Part shown: one piece after another, positions 9,192 to 18,447 of the stretch
Numbering within the stretch: position 1 is the first letter of the stretch
How the letters are laid out: each line of letters starts with the position of its first letter
Source: an uncultured Candidatus Saccharibacteria bacterium
Lineage (GTDB): Bacteria > Patescibacteriota > Saccharimonadia > Saccharimonadales > Saccharimonadaceae
NCBI GenBank assembly: GCA_946222005.1
Contig: CAMIHP010000001.1
Span: 124,001 to 188,000, forward strand
Reading direction: 5' to 3'
DNA length: 64,000 nt
The notes under the pieces: model-generated
Told to the model about the DNA's origin: nothing
The model's database searches: none
Seen by the model: only the letters and a program-made list of their open reading frames with translations
Program-made: the position numbers and the translations under genes

Positions 9192-10967
9192 CTAGAGCAA
9201 TTCATCATCATCTTGAAGGGTCGAAAGATATTCCTCAGCTGTTGACCGGTCAAGGCCTCCAGCGATAAGCCCTCTACCATAGTACTTGAGCCACCAAGTA
9301 GGAAAAGCATCAAGCAAGCAGCGTGTCATTTGGCGGTTATCGTTGTTGATGTGTGCCAATGTATTAAGGTTATCAAGAATGGTTTTTCTCTCCATATATT
9401 CAAGGTCAGACTGCACGACGTCGTGCATAATGCGCTGCCGTGTTGCATCATCACACGGTAGCTCACCTACTGTATTAGTCATATACTGGAGCCAATTGTC
9501 AAAATCTCGTTGGTCCAGGATTCGCTCTGGAGCCTTCGGCTCGCTGTGGTAACCAATCGGGTCATTGCGTATCACTTTCAAGAGGCCATTCGTATACTCA
9601 GCATCAGCCCCTGCTGCAATAAGCCGATCTGCTATAGCGTTGCCATCATCAACCACTCGATAAGGATATGGATACTGACAAACAAATCGACGATCCAATA
9701 TCGTTATAACCTCTACACCTTGCTGATACAAATGCCTGGCACGCATGGCAGTCTTAATATTATCAAGGTATTTATCATACTCCATTGTTTTGATAAGATC
9801 ATCGCGGCTTTCATCACTCAGTCGGTCAATTCTATCAACGAAATAATTTTTACTCATATTCCATACACGACCTTCGTCACCCTCAACCACCGTCCAGTAC
9901 AACTCATCATAACCAATCATCTCTGCAATTCGGTCAAAGTCTGCCACATAATCGCGCCCCTCTAGTAGCTGACTAGCTCGCGGATCAACATCCAAGCCAA
10001 AGCCGTCAATTCTCTCATTCAACCACAAGAATTCTAGGTCTTCTGTCGTCAGCTCCTCACCTGCGTGCACCCGTCGCTCCATGTCTGTGAGGCGTCTCGT
10101 ATTTTCCCCAGCATCATTGGTGTAGTTGGGGCTATGTTGGCTAGCAATTCGCTCGTACTTCGTCCACGAACCGGTCGTTGCTTGGTATGCCTCTTGTTTC
10201 GTCTCATTATAAGCGCTATCAGCAAGAGCCGCAGCATAGAGCGCAGCAAAGTCCCCCCTGCCTAGCAGTGATGCCAGCTGGTCGTCCACTTCACGCTCAC
10301 CACGAATCACTCCATGGTCGATAGTATCATACACCTGCGCCAGCGCCTCAGCATTGAGCTCCGGCCAAGGTGCAGTAGTCGAGCCAGTACGCTCCTTGAA
10401 TTCTCCCTTGGCTTTGTCGTACTCGCCCATCGTCTTGAGCGATTCCCAGACATATACCTTGAACCAGTCTGGATATACATGCTCATTCTCATCGCTGCGT
10501 AGATATGTTGACCACTGCGTGAGGCTCTCAGCTTGGTCAGCTTGGACGGTATCCACCAGACGCTGCTTTTCTTCTAGGCTTAGCACTACCTCACCTTGGC
10601 CACGCTTGCGGGCAATCCGCTCTTGCAGCGCAAAATACGCTTCTGGCACCGCCTCTTCTTTAATAAGTAAATCAGCAATCTCCTCTTGCGCGAACCGAGC
10701 GTCTGGGTGTGTAATGCTGCAGTAGCCACTCTCCAGCACCGCCGCTATCTTGGCTTCGTGATTACCCAGCCTGCGGTGGGTTGGCTGGTGAACGTGGTGG
10801 TTATGCTCATTGTGCGTGTCATCACTACGATGAGCTGGCTGCTCATGTGTGATTATTCTCGCGATGCGCAGTGCTCCGTCGCCAAGGTTGTGATGGAACA
10901 TACTAAGGAGTTTCTCTCCAGTTGGTGATGATGCAATAAATTGTTCTGGTGATTTTGGCTTTGGCAT
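9192..10967 (-). CDS. Hypothetical protein, 591 aa
   Basis: I do not recognise this large soluble protein. It is acidic, with a His-rich stretch near residues 45-70 (THNEHNHHVHQPTHRR), a long helical middle region and no signal peptide or membrane segment. The acidic C-terminus ends TLQDDDELL. GGGGAA lies before the ATG. It ends 54 bases from pheA in convergent orientation and follows ftsK. Length and composition argue for a real gene probably restricted to this lineage; a role at the host interface is possible but unsupported. Confidence 0.75.
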   Translation of the reverse strand: MPKPKSPEQFIASSPTGEKLLSMFHHNLGDGALRIARIITHEQPAHRSDDTHNEHNHHVHQPTHRRLGNHEAKIAAVLESGYCSITHPDARFAQEEIADLLIKEEAVPEAYFALQERIARKRGQGEVVLSLEEKQRLVDTVQADQAESLTQWSTYLRSDENEHVYPDWFKVYVWESLKTMGEYDKAKGEFKERTGSTTAPWPELNAEALAQVYDTIDHGVIRGEREVDDQLASLLGRGDFAALYAAALADSAYNETKQEAYQATTGSWTKYERIASQHSPNYTNDAGENTRRLTDMERRVHAGEELTTEDLEFLWLNERIDGFGLDVDPRASQLLEGRDYVADFDRIAEMIGYDELYWTVVEGDEGRVWNMSKNYFVDRIDRLSDESRDDLIKTMEYDKYLDNIKTAMRARHLYQQGVEVITILDRRFVCQYPYPYRVVDDGNAIADRLIAAGADAEYTNGLLKVIRNDPIGYHSEPKAPERILDQRDFDNWLQYMTNTVGELPCDDATRQRIMHDVVQSDLEYMERKTILDNLNTLAHINNDNRQMTRCLLDAFPTWWLKYYGRGLIAGGLDRSTAEEYLSTLQDDDELL

Positions 10968-11100
10968 AGATGATTCCCCGTGTATTACTGCAATAATTAT
11001 GATTATACCATCGCCTATGATGCAAGTAAAATTCAGCCGAGACTCTCCGTTCTCACCTTTTAAGACTCACCGTAAACCTGTGTGCAAACTGCCCGCTGCC

Positions 11101-13437
11101 TTATCCCAGCTCGTCCATGCTGCCGATCAGCACATCGCGTGGGCGCGAGCCGTCGGCTGGGCCAATGATGCCTTGCTCTTCCATCTCCTCCATGATGCGG
11201 GCCGCCCGGGCATAGCCCACGCGGAGCTTGCGCTGGAGGAGCGAGGTCGAAGCTTTGCGAGTCTCTACCACCACCCGCACGGCATCGCGGAACATATCGT
11301 CATTGCCTTCGCCGCCGCCATCCATATCCATCACTACACCACCTTTGCCATTGAGCTGGACAGGCTGGCTCACGATCTCATCATTATACTGTGGTGCCGA
11401 CTGCATACGCAGGTGGTCGGTCACCTTAGCGACTTCTTCGTCCATCACCCAGGCACCTTGGATACGCTTGGGCTTGGGCATGCTAGCGGTTTTCATCAGC
11501 ATATCACCCTGACCAAGGAGCTTCTCGGCACCAATTTGGTCGAGAATAGTGCGGCTATCTACCTGGCTCGCTACCGTAAAGGCGATGCGGGCTGGCACAT
11601 TGGCCTTAATGAGGCCGGTAATCACATCCACGCTGGGCCGCTGCGTCGCCAGCACTAGGTGAATACCCACGGCGCGGGCTTTCTGAGCCAAGCGAACGAT
11701 CAGCGCCTCCACATCGCGCGCTGCCACCATCATCAGGTCGGCTAGCTCGTCTACCACAATAACGACATATGGCATGCGGCCTTCGTCGACCTTTTGCATG
11801 TGGCCTTGCTCATCGGCCACGGCGATCTGCTTGCCGCGGGTTTTGATCTTTTCGTTATACGTCTTGATGTCACGCACCTTCTCCTCAGCCAGTAGGCTGT
11901 AGCGCCGCTCCATTTCATTGACGGCCCACTTGAGGGCACTGATGGTCTTCTCTGGCTCAACAATAACAGGGGTCAGGAGGTGTGGAATATCGGCATATGG
12001 TGCCATCTCCACCTGCTTGGGATCGACGAGGATGAGCTTCATTTCACTGGGACTGTTGCGGTAGAGCAAGCTGGTGAGGAGCGTGTTGATCATCACTGAC
12101 TTACCCGAGCCCGTCTGGCCCGCCACCAAGAGGTGTGGCATCTTATTAAGCTCACCAACGAAGGGCCGGCCCGAGATATCCTTACCAATCGCAAACGCCA
12201 GCGGCTCCTTGGCGTGCTGCCACTCGGGGCTGTCTAGCACCCCACGCAGGCGCACATCGGCTGCCTTGCGGTTTGGCACCTCGATACCCACGGCCTTCTT
12301 GCCGGGGATGGGTGCCTCAATGCGAAGGCTGGATGCCGCGAGATTGAGCGCAATGTTTGTCTCCAGCGCAGTGATGCGGTTGAGCTTAACGCCAACGGGC
12401 GGCTTGAGCGTGTATTGCGTCACCTTCGGGCCAATGTTTGCCCCTTCCATCTCGACATTGATGTTAAATTCGTGCAGCGTGTCTTGGATAATGTGGGCAT
12501 TTTGCTCAATGTCGCCGGCATCAGCCGGGCTCTGGCGCTTCTCCAGCAGCTCCAGGCTGGGCGGCTGCCAGTTGGGGTCATTAACAGCAAGCATAGCAGA
12601 CCGATCTTCGGCTGCTTTATCCACAGAGGTAGACGGTGTGCTGTCGCGCAAGGTCGCCCGTGGTTTTTTGTCTGGCTTTGGCTCAGCCGGGCCATCGCCT
12701 GAGAGGGTTGGGACGCCCGCGTTGAGCTTGAAGTCACTCATAGCAGCAGGCTTATCTTGGGCCTTCTCGTCCTTATTGCGCTTAGCCTTTTTGCTGGTGT
12801 CTGGTGTTTGGCTATCAGCGGCGCGGCGGGCCACCGCCACATTGGCAGCATCGTCTGCCTCAGCCTCGCTGCGCACCATGTTTTGCAGGCCACGCCACAA
12901 CGCCATGGGAGAGACACGCAAGACGAAGAGTAGTGTCAAGCCGATCAACAATACATACACAAAAACCCCCACTGGCCGATCGACCAGCGCCAGCATGGCA
13001 CGGTTGAGGAGGTCGCCCATCACACCACCTGTCGCTGCCGAGCCTCGCCGCAGCAGGCCAAATAGCCCCGCAAACCATAACACCATCAGCACCGCTGCAA
13101 GCTTTAGCGCTACTGGTAAGCGGTTATTCTCTGCCCGAAAGATCGCCACCGCCACATACACCGCCACCACTGGGACGACATACACCGCATAGCCAATAAT
13201 ATGCAGCATCGTCGCATCAAGCCACTTGAGAATTGGCCCACCCGAGCCAAACCACGACACCACCAGTAGCACCGAAAACGCCAGCAACAGCACCGCCGAC
13301 ACCTGCGCCCAAAACCCCGCCGGCAACGTATGCTGTGGGGCTGCTTGCTTGGCTTTGCTCTTACTCGGGCTGCGCCGACGAGCAGTGCTTGAGCGAGTAG
13401 ACGAACGAGTGCGAGTGGTTTTTCTTTTTGTAGCCAT
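11101..13437 (-). CDS. ftsK: DNA translocase FtsK
   Basis: The 778 residues comprise a Ser/Arg/Lys-rich N-terminus (1-35), four membrane segments (about 40-180), a polar linker, the RecA-like motor with Walker A GQTGSGKS (about 450) and Walker B LMMVAARD region, and the C-terminal gamma winged helix (ASTSLLQRKLRVGYARAARIMEEME). FtsK pumps DNA across the closing septum and aids chromosome dimer resolution. The linker is short compared with E. coli, as in Gram-positive SpoIIIE. AAAGGA lies right before the ATG, and TACAAT ends 9 bases before it. Confidence 0.96.
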   Translation of the reverse strand: MATKRKTTRTRSSTRSSTARRRSPSKSKAKQAAPQHTLPAGFWAQVSAVLLLAFSVLLVVSWFGSGGPILKWLDATMLHIIGYAVYVVPVVAVYVAVAIFRAENNRLPVALKLAAVLMVLWFAGLFGLLRRGSAATGGVMGDLLNRAMLALVDRPVGVFVYVLLIGLTLLFVLRVSPMALWRGLQNMVRSEAEADDAANVAVARRAADSQTPDTSKKAKRNKDEKAQDKPAAMSDFKLNAGVPTLSGDGPAEPKPDKKPRATLRDSTPSTSVDKAAEDRSAMLAVNDPNWQPPSLELLEKRQSPADAGDIEQNAHIIQDTLHEFNINVEMEGANIGPKVTQYTLKPPVGVKLNRITALETNIALNLAASSLRIEAPIPGKKAVGIEVPNRKAADVRLRGVLDSPEWQHAKEPLAFAIGKDISGRPFVGELNKMPHLLVAGQTGSGKSVMINTLLTSLLYRNSPSEMKLILVDPKQVEMAPYADIPHLLTPVIVEPEKTISALKWAVNEMERRYSLLAEEKVRDIKTYNEKIKTRGKQIAVADEQGHMQKVDEGRMPYVVIVVDELADLMMVAARDVEALIVRLAQKARAVGIHLVLATQRPSVDVITGLIKANVPARIAFTVASQVDSRTILDQIGAEKLLGQGDMLMKTASMPKPKRIQGAWVMDEEVAKVTDHLRMQSAPQYNDEIVSQPVQLNGKGGVVMDMDGGGEGNDDMFRDAVRVVVETRKASTSLLQRKLRVGYARAARIMEEMEEQGIIGPADGSRPRDVLIGSMDELG

Positions 13438-13523
13438 ATCCTTTTTATTGTACTCTGTTTATGCTTGGTTTGATAGCGTATATTGTAGCATAATTTACTA
13501 CATTAGGCAATCGGTGTGGGATA

Positions 13524-13532
13524 TGCCATACT
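13524..13532 (+). promoter_or_regulatory. Leaderless promoter of the rmlC-like gene
   Basis: TGC-CATACT ends 7 bases before the ATG at 13540, matching the leaderless pattern seen across the window. Confidence 0.6.
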
Positions 13533-13539
13533 GGGTAGT

Positions 13540-14148
13540 ATGACAACCTGGCCATCTTACCCAATCATTACCCCATTTGAGGCTACACCCACAGCCATCG
13601 ATGGGCTCTATATTATCACCATGAAACAAGTAACCGACGAGCGCGGCACAGTGCGCGAACTGTTCCGCCAATCGGCCATGGATAGCACACCACTACCGCA
13701 GTTCGGCCCCTGGAAACAGATCAATGCCACGCAAACGAACCGTGGCTCCATCCGTGGCCTGCATGCCGAAGCGATGAACAAACTTGTCGCAGTAGTGGCA
13801 GGCGAAGCCTTTGGTGTCTATGTGGACGCACGGATCGATTCACCCACTGTTGGCGCAGTTGTGACTGTCCCATTGACAAAAGGTGTGCAGGTGTTTGTTC
13901 CACAAGGAGTTTGCAACGGTTTTCAATCGACAAGCGAGCAACCCTCCCAGTACCTCTACTGCTTCGATGAAGAGTGGCAGCCTGGCATGCCCGGTATGTC
14001 ACTCACACCACTCGACCCAGAGCTTGGCATCGACTGGCCCATCCCGATTGACACATCCACCTATGACCAAGTCTCCAAAAAAGACGGCAGCGCGCCTACT
14101 TTGCGTTCTGTTATTGGTGATGATGCCATGGCGCAGCGCACTCACTAG
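13540..14148 (+). CDS. rmlC: dTDP-4-dehydrorhamnose 3,5-epimerase-like protein
   Basis: The 202-residue cupin-type protein has RmlC landmarks: GSIRGLH with the catalytic histidine, KLVAVVAGEAFGVYVDAR, VFVPQGVCNGFQS and a C-terminal LTPLDPELGIDWPI. RmlC makes dTDP-4-keto-L-rhamnose for cell-surface glycans. No rmlA, rmlB or rmlD lies nearby, so the rest of the pathway is elsewhere or missing. The start at 13540 was chosen over 13516 because of the promoter spacing. Substrate could be a related deoxysugar. Confidence 0.82.
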   Translation: MTTWPSYPIITPFEATPTAIDGLYIITMKQVTDERGTVRELFRQSAMDSTPLPQFGPWKQINATQTNRGSIRGLHAEAMNKLVAVVAGEAFGVYVDARIDSPTVGAVVTVPLTKGVQVFVPQGVCNGFQSTSEQPSQYLYCFDEEWQPGMPGMSLTPLDPELGIDWPIPIDTSTYDQVSKKDGSAPTLRSVIGDDAMAQRTH

Positions 14149-14245
14149 TATTCGAAGCCTATTCACTATCACGCGAATTATTGCTATATGATACCCCTCT
14201 CGCCATTTTGTCCATTCTATGTCACAATAGAAGCAAGGAGGTCGT

Positions 14246-14407
14246 ATGCAGCAGATGGTATGGAATATAGTAACGATGATTGCACCCTTTGCGGTGATTG
14301 CCTTTGTGCTGGTAGTGCTCGCCGAATATTTGCGCGCGCAGCAGCGCATCAAACGCCTGGAGGAGATGGTGCACGAGCTGCAGCAGCGAGTTGGGTCGGA
14401 TACGTAG
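14246..14407 (+). CDS. Small single-pass membrane protein, 53 aa
   Basis: A short frame beginning MQQMVWNIVTMIAPFAVIAF has a strong ribosome site (AAGGAGGT, 5 bases before the ATG). It encodes one membrane helix (about 5-27) followed by a charged, probably coiled helix (LRAQQRIKRLEEMVHELQQR) and ends with TAG. A terminator follows 15 bases after the stop. The complete expression unit argues that it is real. It resembles small membrane-anchored helical proteins in general; no function is inferred. Confidence 0.7.
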   Translation: MQQMVWNIVTMIAPFAVIAFVLVVLAEYLRAQQRIKRLEEMVHELQQRVGSDT

Positions 14408-14422
14408 CCACAATTTACAAGC

Positions 14423-14455
14423 AAAAAAGCCAGCGCAGTTCAGCTGGCTTTTTTT
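14423..14455. terminator. Bidirectional terminator
   Basis: AGCCAGC (14428-14434) pairs with GCTGGCT (14443-14449), flanked by A-run and T-run. It can stop both the small membrane protein gene (+) and rnj (-). Confidence 0.85.
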
Positions 14456-14478
14456 ATTTTTGATATCGTGGACGACCC

Positions 14479-16824
14479 CTAGTAGCTTCGGCGCTCCGAG
14501 CGATCCTTTGGTACAGCTACCTCTGTGTCGGGCTCTTGCCGCGGCGGGAACTTTTTGCGCGGCAGGCCAGCGAAGGTGTCGTTGCTCGGCTGCTTGCTGC
14601 GCACGGTTGTGCGGCTATTGGCCGAGCGGCGCTTGCGCGCGCTAGCCGAGCGAGTTGGTGCTTTCTCATCCGTCGTGGCAGGTAATGCACCAGCCGTTTT
14701 GCGGGCGGCAATGGCGGCTGCTTTGGCGGCAGCACCACCCTTAGCAATGCGCGGTGGTGTGTGTGGCTGAGCTGGCGCAGCGAGGCTCTGGCGCGAGCGC
14801 CCAGCTGGGACTTCGCGCCCCACACGAGCAGTGCGACTCGACGCCTTTTGTGGTGCGCCCACTTCGTTAATCACTGGAATGATGATGGGCATGCGGCGTG
14901 TTTGGTCGTAGAGCACGCGAGCAATATCGTCTTTGATTTCCTTCTTCACGACATCAAGGTCATACGAGCCCACCATACTGCGCGCTGCTTTTTGTTTGAG
15001 ATAGGCGCGGATCATCCCCATCAGCTCTTCATTATCGCGCAGATAAATGAAGCCTCGGCTGATGATATCTGGACTAGTGAGAAGACGACCCGTCCCGCGC
15101 TGGACGGTAAGCACTACAACGAACATCCCCTCCAGGCTCATATGGATGCGATCCTTCAGCACGACATCGCTCACCACTGCACCAGCATCGTCATACATCG
15201 TGCCGCCCGAGTGCGGAATGCGCCCAATCTTGTGTGCACCATCGGTAGTAAACTCCACAATATCCCCCGGGTCGCAGACAAAGATATGACTGCGTGGGAT
15301 GCCACACTCCTTCTCGGCCAGGCGAGCATTGTGCACTAACATGTGGAATTCGCCGTGGTTGGGCAAGTAGTATGTAGGCTTGACGGCACTAATGAGCCGC
15401 ACGTGGTCATCATAATAACCATGGCCAGACAGGTGGAGTGGCCCCACCCCAGTCAGGTGTGTCTTGCCATTTTGCACCACGTCGCCACCTTCGCGCATCA
15501 AGCCATCGACGGTGCGTACGACGTACTTCTCGTTGCCTGGGATAGGGTTGGAGCTAAAGACCACCACATCGCTCCCCTTGATCTTGACGAACTTATGTGC
15601 CCCCGTTGCCATGCGGTTAAGCACGGCGCTAAATTCTCCCTGGCTACCCGTACAGACGATGGTGATCTTGTGGTCGGGCAACTTCACGAGGTCTTCCATC
15701 TTGACTACCGTATCTTTGGGGATCTTGATAGCACCAGTGCGCAGTGCCACCTCCAGGTTCTGGATCATACTAAAGCCAGCAAAGGCTACCTTGCGCCCAT
15801 GCTTCTCTGCCTCCTCGAGGATGAGCTGGATGCGGTGCAGCTGGCTAGAGAAACTACTGATGATGATGCGGCTCTTGGCCCACTTGTCCATCACCTCGCC
15901 CATGCTGTGCTGGATGTCGTGCTCGCCGTGGGTGTGAGTGCCAGCGCTCTCGCAGTTGGTCGATTCGTTCATCATGAGGAGGAAGCCCTCGGTGTGTGAG
16001 ATATCTTGCAAACGCTCGAAGTCGAACTTGCGGCCATCCACCGGGTTCTCCTCGATACGCCAGTCACCACTACTAAGGATGTTCCCTACTGGCGTGCGCA
16101 CCACCACTGCAGCCGAATCAGGGATGGAGTGGTTCACCCGCACCAACTCCACACTAAAGGAGTCACACAGCTGAACGATCTCATGCTCCTCAGGCTTGAG
16201 CTCGTGGTACTCTGGCTGGTAGCTGCCATCGGTTTCGGCCATGGTGCGCTGCAGCATGCCCAGCGTAAAAGCCGTGCCATAGACTGGTGCCGGCAGCTTG
16301 GGGATGATGTGCCGAAAGGCACCGATATGGTCGAGGTGTCCGTGGGTAAAGATATGCGCCCGAATCTTGTGCTTATTCTCCTCCAACCACTGCGTATCGG
16401 GGATGATGTAGTTGATGCCTGGGTAGTCGCTGCCTGGGAAGAGGAAGCCCATGTCGATAATGATAATATCGTTGTCGTACTCGATGGCTGTCATATTCTT
16501 GCCAATGCCCATTTCGCCTACCCCGCCAATCGGGATGACCTTGAGCGTTGGGCGCGGGGCACGGGGCCGCTTGGGCTGCATATTGAGAGTAAATTGCTTG
16601 CCGCCATAGCCGTTGTAGACCGACTTATTGACCGGCACGTTAATAACATGCTGCGAGGCCTGGGCATTGACCCCCTCGCTGGTGCGCCGCTGCGCCCGAA
16701 AGACCTCGCCTTTGCGCGTGGTGGTGGCACTGAGCACTGTGTTGGTTGTCGCTGGTTGTTTGCTTGCGTGTGGACGCTTCTTGGCGTCATCTGCCTGGGG
16801 TGTGGCCACTCGTCGTTGACCCAT
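14479..16824 (-). CDS. rnj: Ribonuclease J
   Basis: The 781 residues contain a disordered basic N-terminus (about 1-90), the metallo-beta-lactamase/beta-CASP core with the metal motif THGHLDHIGA (about 160), NHSIPDSAAVVVRTPVG, HLSGHGYYDDH and PNHGEFHML, and an unusual Ala/Arg-rich disordered tail of about 120 residues after the RNase J C-terminal domain. RNase J has endo- and 5' exonuclease activity and starts mRNA decay. GAAGGAG lies 10 bases before the ATG. The tail could bind RNA or partners such as PNPase; that is inference. Confidence 0.95.
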   Translation of the reverse strand: MGQRRVATPQADDAKKRPHASKQPATTNTVLSATTTRKGEVFRAQRRTSEGVNAQASQHVINVPVNKSVYNGYGGKQFTLNMQPKRPRAPRPTLKVIPIGGVGEMGIGKNMTAIEYDNDIIIIDMGFLFPGSDYPGINYIIPDTQWLEENKHKIRAHIFTHGHLDHIGAFRHIIPKLPAPVYGTAFTLGMLQRTMAETDGSYQPEYHELKPEEHEIVQLCDSFSVELVRVNHSIPDSAAVVVRTPVGNILSSGDWRIEENPVDGRKFDFERLQDISHTEGFLLMMNESTNCESAGTHTHGEHDIQHSMGEVMDKWAKSRIIISSFSSQLHRIQLILEEAEKHGRKVAFAGFSMIQNLEVALRTGAIKIPKDTVVKMEDLVKLPDHKITIVCTGSQGEFSAVLNRMATGAHKFVKIKGSDVVVFSSNPIPGNEKYVVRTVDGLMREGGDVVQNGKTHLTGVGPLHLSGHGYYDDHVRLISAVKPTYYLPNHGEFHMLVHNARLAEKECGIPRSHIFVCDPGDIVEFTTDGAHKIGRIPHSGGTMYDDAGAVVSDVVLKDRIHMSLEGMFVVVLTVQRGTGRLLTSPDIISRGFIYLRDNEELMGMIRAYLKQKAARSMVGSYDLDVVKKEIKDDIARVLYDQTRRMPIIIPVINEVGAPQKASSRTARVGREVPAGRSRQSLAAPAQPHTPPRIAKGGAAAKAAAIAARKTAGALPATTDEKAPTRSASARKRRSANSRTTVRSKQPSNDTFAGLPRKKFPPRQEPDTEVAVPKDRSERRSY

Positions 16825-16952
16825 TGTATTTCACTCCTTCTAATACATTATTCTGGTTCTACTAATAAGAGACAGGCTAAGAGCCTCAATAAGTGATTGT
16901 ATTATAGCAGATGATGGTGAGGTGTGTCAAAGCCACCTCGCAATTGCTTTAT

Positions 16953-17345
16953 TTAGCGTTTAGTTTTACCACTGTATGTGCTATGTGTTGCATCAAGCAT
17001 AAATATATAACAACGACGACAACTAGTGTCTAAGCCGAATATAAGTCTGTAGGGGGTATTCCCCCATTTTGCACGATAGAGATCACCCTCATCAAAGGAA
17101 CATTCGTTAATAATTCGCTTACCTTCAGCACTATTAGGTTGTATCTTTTGAATGCTCTTGCAGGCATTTTGGTTTATTAACTCGCGTATGTTATTTGACA
17201 AGATTATCTTAGACATAAAACAAGATACTTTTGAGACAAATACTCTATTACGATAAAAATTTTCAAGAGAGTATTTTGAGTCCTTATACCGAGAGAAACA
17301 TGGTAAATAGCCATAAGTTTGAGACCCGCTGGTATTCTTTGCCAT
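16953..17345 (-). CDS. Probable toxin of a Panacea-type toxin-antitoxin pair
   Basis: The 130-residue protein starts 6 bases after the antitoxin stop. Its C-terminal half (YRAKWGNTPYRLIFGLD, CYIFMLDATHSTY) has beta strands reminiscent of RelE/ParE-like toxins, but I cannot assign a family. An internal ATG (MSKIILSNN) is an alternative start, because the first 40 residues are unusual and no Shine-Dalgarno is seen before the first ATG. Base composition is clearly richer in A+T than neighbouring genes, which suggests acquisition by transfer. Confidence 0.55.
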   Translation of the reverse strand: MAKNTSGSQTYGYLPCFSRYKDSKYSLENFYRNRVFVSKVSCFMSKIILSNNIRELINQNACKSIQKIQPNSAEGKRIINECSFDEGDLYRAKWGNTPYRLIFGLDTSCRRCYIFMLDATHSTYSGKTKR

Positions 17346-17351
17346 TTTTAC

Positions 17352-17807
17352 TTAAGGAATAGGAGCAGCAGCCAGAAGCTCGTTAGGGATTTCTATATTT
17401 GCTATTCCATCTCTATAAGTACGCTGCCAAGGCGAACCTTCTTTATGTGTTTCATCAACCAACGCCCATGCCGAAAACCGGATATACTTGTTGAATATCT
17501 TGTTTAGAAACTCTTGAGTATCATTATCAGGTATTTCTTTTTTCCCTCTTGGTCCTGGAATGTCAAAGTCCGAGATACGATATGCACCACATTTCTTGAA
17601 CAGATTATACACAGATGGAACGACTGGACCATGTTTCCATGCTTCTATTTTATCCTCAAAAAGCACTTGACCATTATTTGCCTTCATGTATTCAGCTTGG
17701 GCATAGTAGAGCATTTTTTGCAATTTTAAATTTGTAAGATCATTTTCAGGTAAGCCACTAGACCTCTCTACAAAATAAAATGCTATGTCTTCGGCACTCA
17801 CTTTCAT
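17352..17807 (-). CDS. Panacea-domain (DUF4065) antitoxin
   Basis: The 151-residue protein has the DUF4065/Panacea signature: LTNLKLQKMLYYAQAEYMKAN followed by IEAWKHGPVVPSVYNLFKKCG. Proteins of this family (PanA, SocA, GepA) neutralise diverse toxins encoded next to them. It precedes the putative toxin as expected. A leaderless promoter (TGC-GATAAT, 6 bases, ATG) drives it. Codons are A/T-rich compared with nearby housekeeping genes. Confidence 0.85.
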   Translation of the reverse strand: MKVSAEDIAFYFVERSSGLPENDLTNLKLQKMLYYAQAEYMKANNGQVLFEDKIEAWKHGPVVPSVYNLFKKCGAYRISDFDIPGPRGKKEIPDNDTQEFLNKIFNKYIRFSAWALVDETHKEGSPWQRTYRDGIANIEIPNELLAAAPIP

Positions 17808-17813
17808 GAATTA

Positions 17814-17822
17814 ATTATCGCA
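17814..17822 (-). promoter_or_regulatory. Leaderless promoter of the TA operon
   Basis: TGC-GATAAT ends 6 bases before the antitoxin ATG. Confidence 0.65.
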
Positions 17823-17906
17823 CACCACGGCTACCATTTCAAACCATTCCTTAAATAAGAGACTTCCTATCACAATGACACATGTAACATTGTTTTATTT
17901 GCTAAT

Positions 17907-18248
17907 TTATCGAACCTCAATTTCGTTGTCATCAGAATTGTTCGAGAAATCGCCCTCAACAAGTAGCCCCTCAAACGGCTCAGCCGTCGCAGTTGCTTCG
18001 CTTGGGGCAGATGCTTCTGGTGTCATCTGGTGGCTGCAATGCGCCGCACCAAAAATAACCAATGAAGAAACAGCGAGGGCTGCTACCTTCTTTGTCACTT
18101 TAGACCACCTCGTCTGGTCTTCGATGCCAATATCCTGTTCGCTATCATAGGTAAAGCGCGCATTTTCTCTACTTAAAATTGGCTGGCTCTGTTTTGGAAA
18201 TAGTCCACTAACTTCACTTGTTTTCATCAAATATTTGCGCCTATTCAT
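17907..18248 (-). CDS. Hypothetical single-pass membrane protein, 113 aa
   Basis: A polar, basic first half (about 1-50) precedes one hydrophobic segment (VAALAVSSLVIFGAAH, about 54-70) and a short acidic Ser/Thr/Glu-rich tail. No family is recognised. AGGAGGAG lies about 11 bases before the ATG. The topology suggests a cytoplasmic N-terminus and a small external tail. Confidence 0.6.
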   Translation of the reverse strand: MNRRKYLMKTSEVSGLFPKQSQPILSRENARFTYDSEQDIGIEDQTRWSKVTKKVAALAVSSLVIFGAAHCSHQMTPEASAPSEATATAEPFEGLLVEGDFSNNSDDNEIEVR

Positions 18249-18389
18249 TACAATTATCTCCTCCTGCTATTTGCCAAATAATTCTTTATACTATATTTTA
18301 TCCGCTATATTTGTCAAGTGTTGTTTCTCTGTAGCGATTTACACTCAGCTACCTAGGCTCTTTTGCACATAACTCACCCTTACACCACC

Positions 18390-18419
18390 AAAAAGCCGGC
18401 TACCCCACAATAGCCGGCT
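18390..18419 (-). terminator. Terminator of the Rrf2-YhgE operon
   Basis: AGCCGGCTA pairs with TAGCCGGCT around 8 bases, followed on the minus strand by a T-run; it lies just after the YhgE stop. Confidence 0.85.
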
Positions 18420-18447
18420 CTGTGCTATGCCTCGCAGCATATTAATT

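Noticed and set aside
12074..13192. 372-codon plus-strand frame opposite ftsK
   Set aside because: It is a shadow of ftsK with low-complexity Ser/Ala composition.
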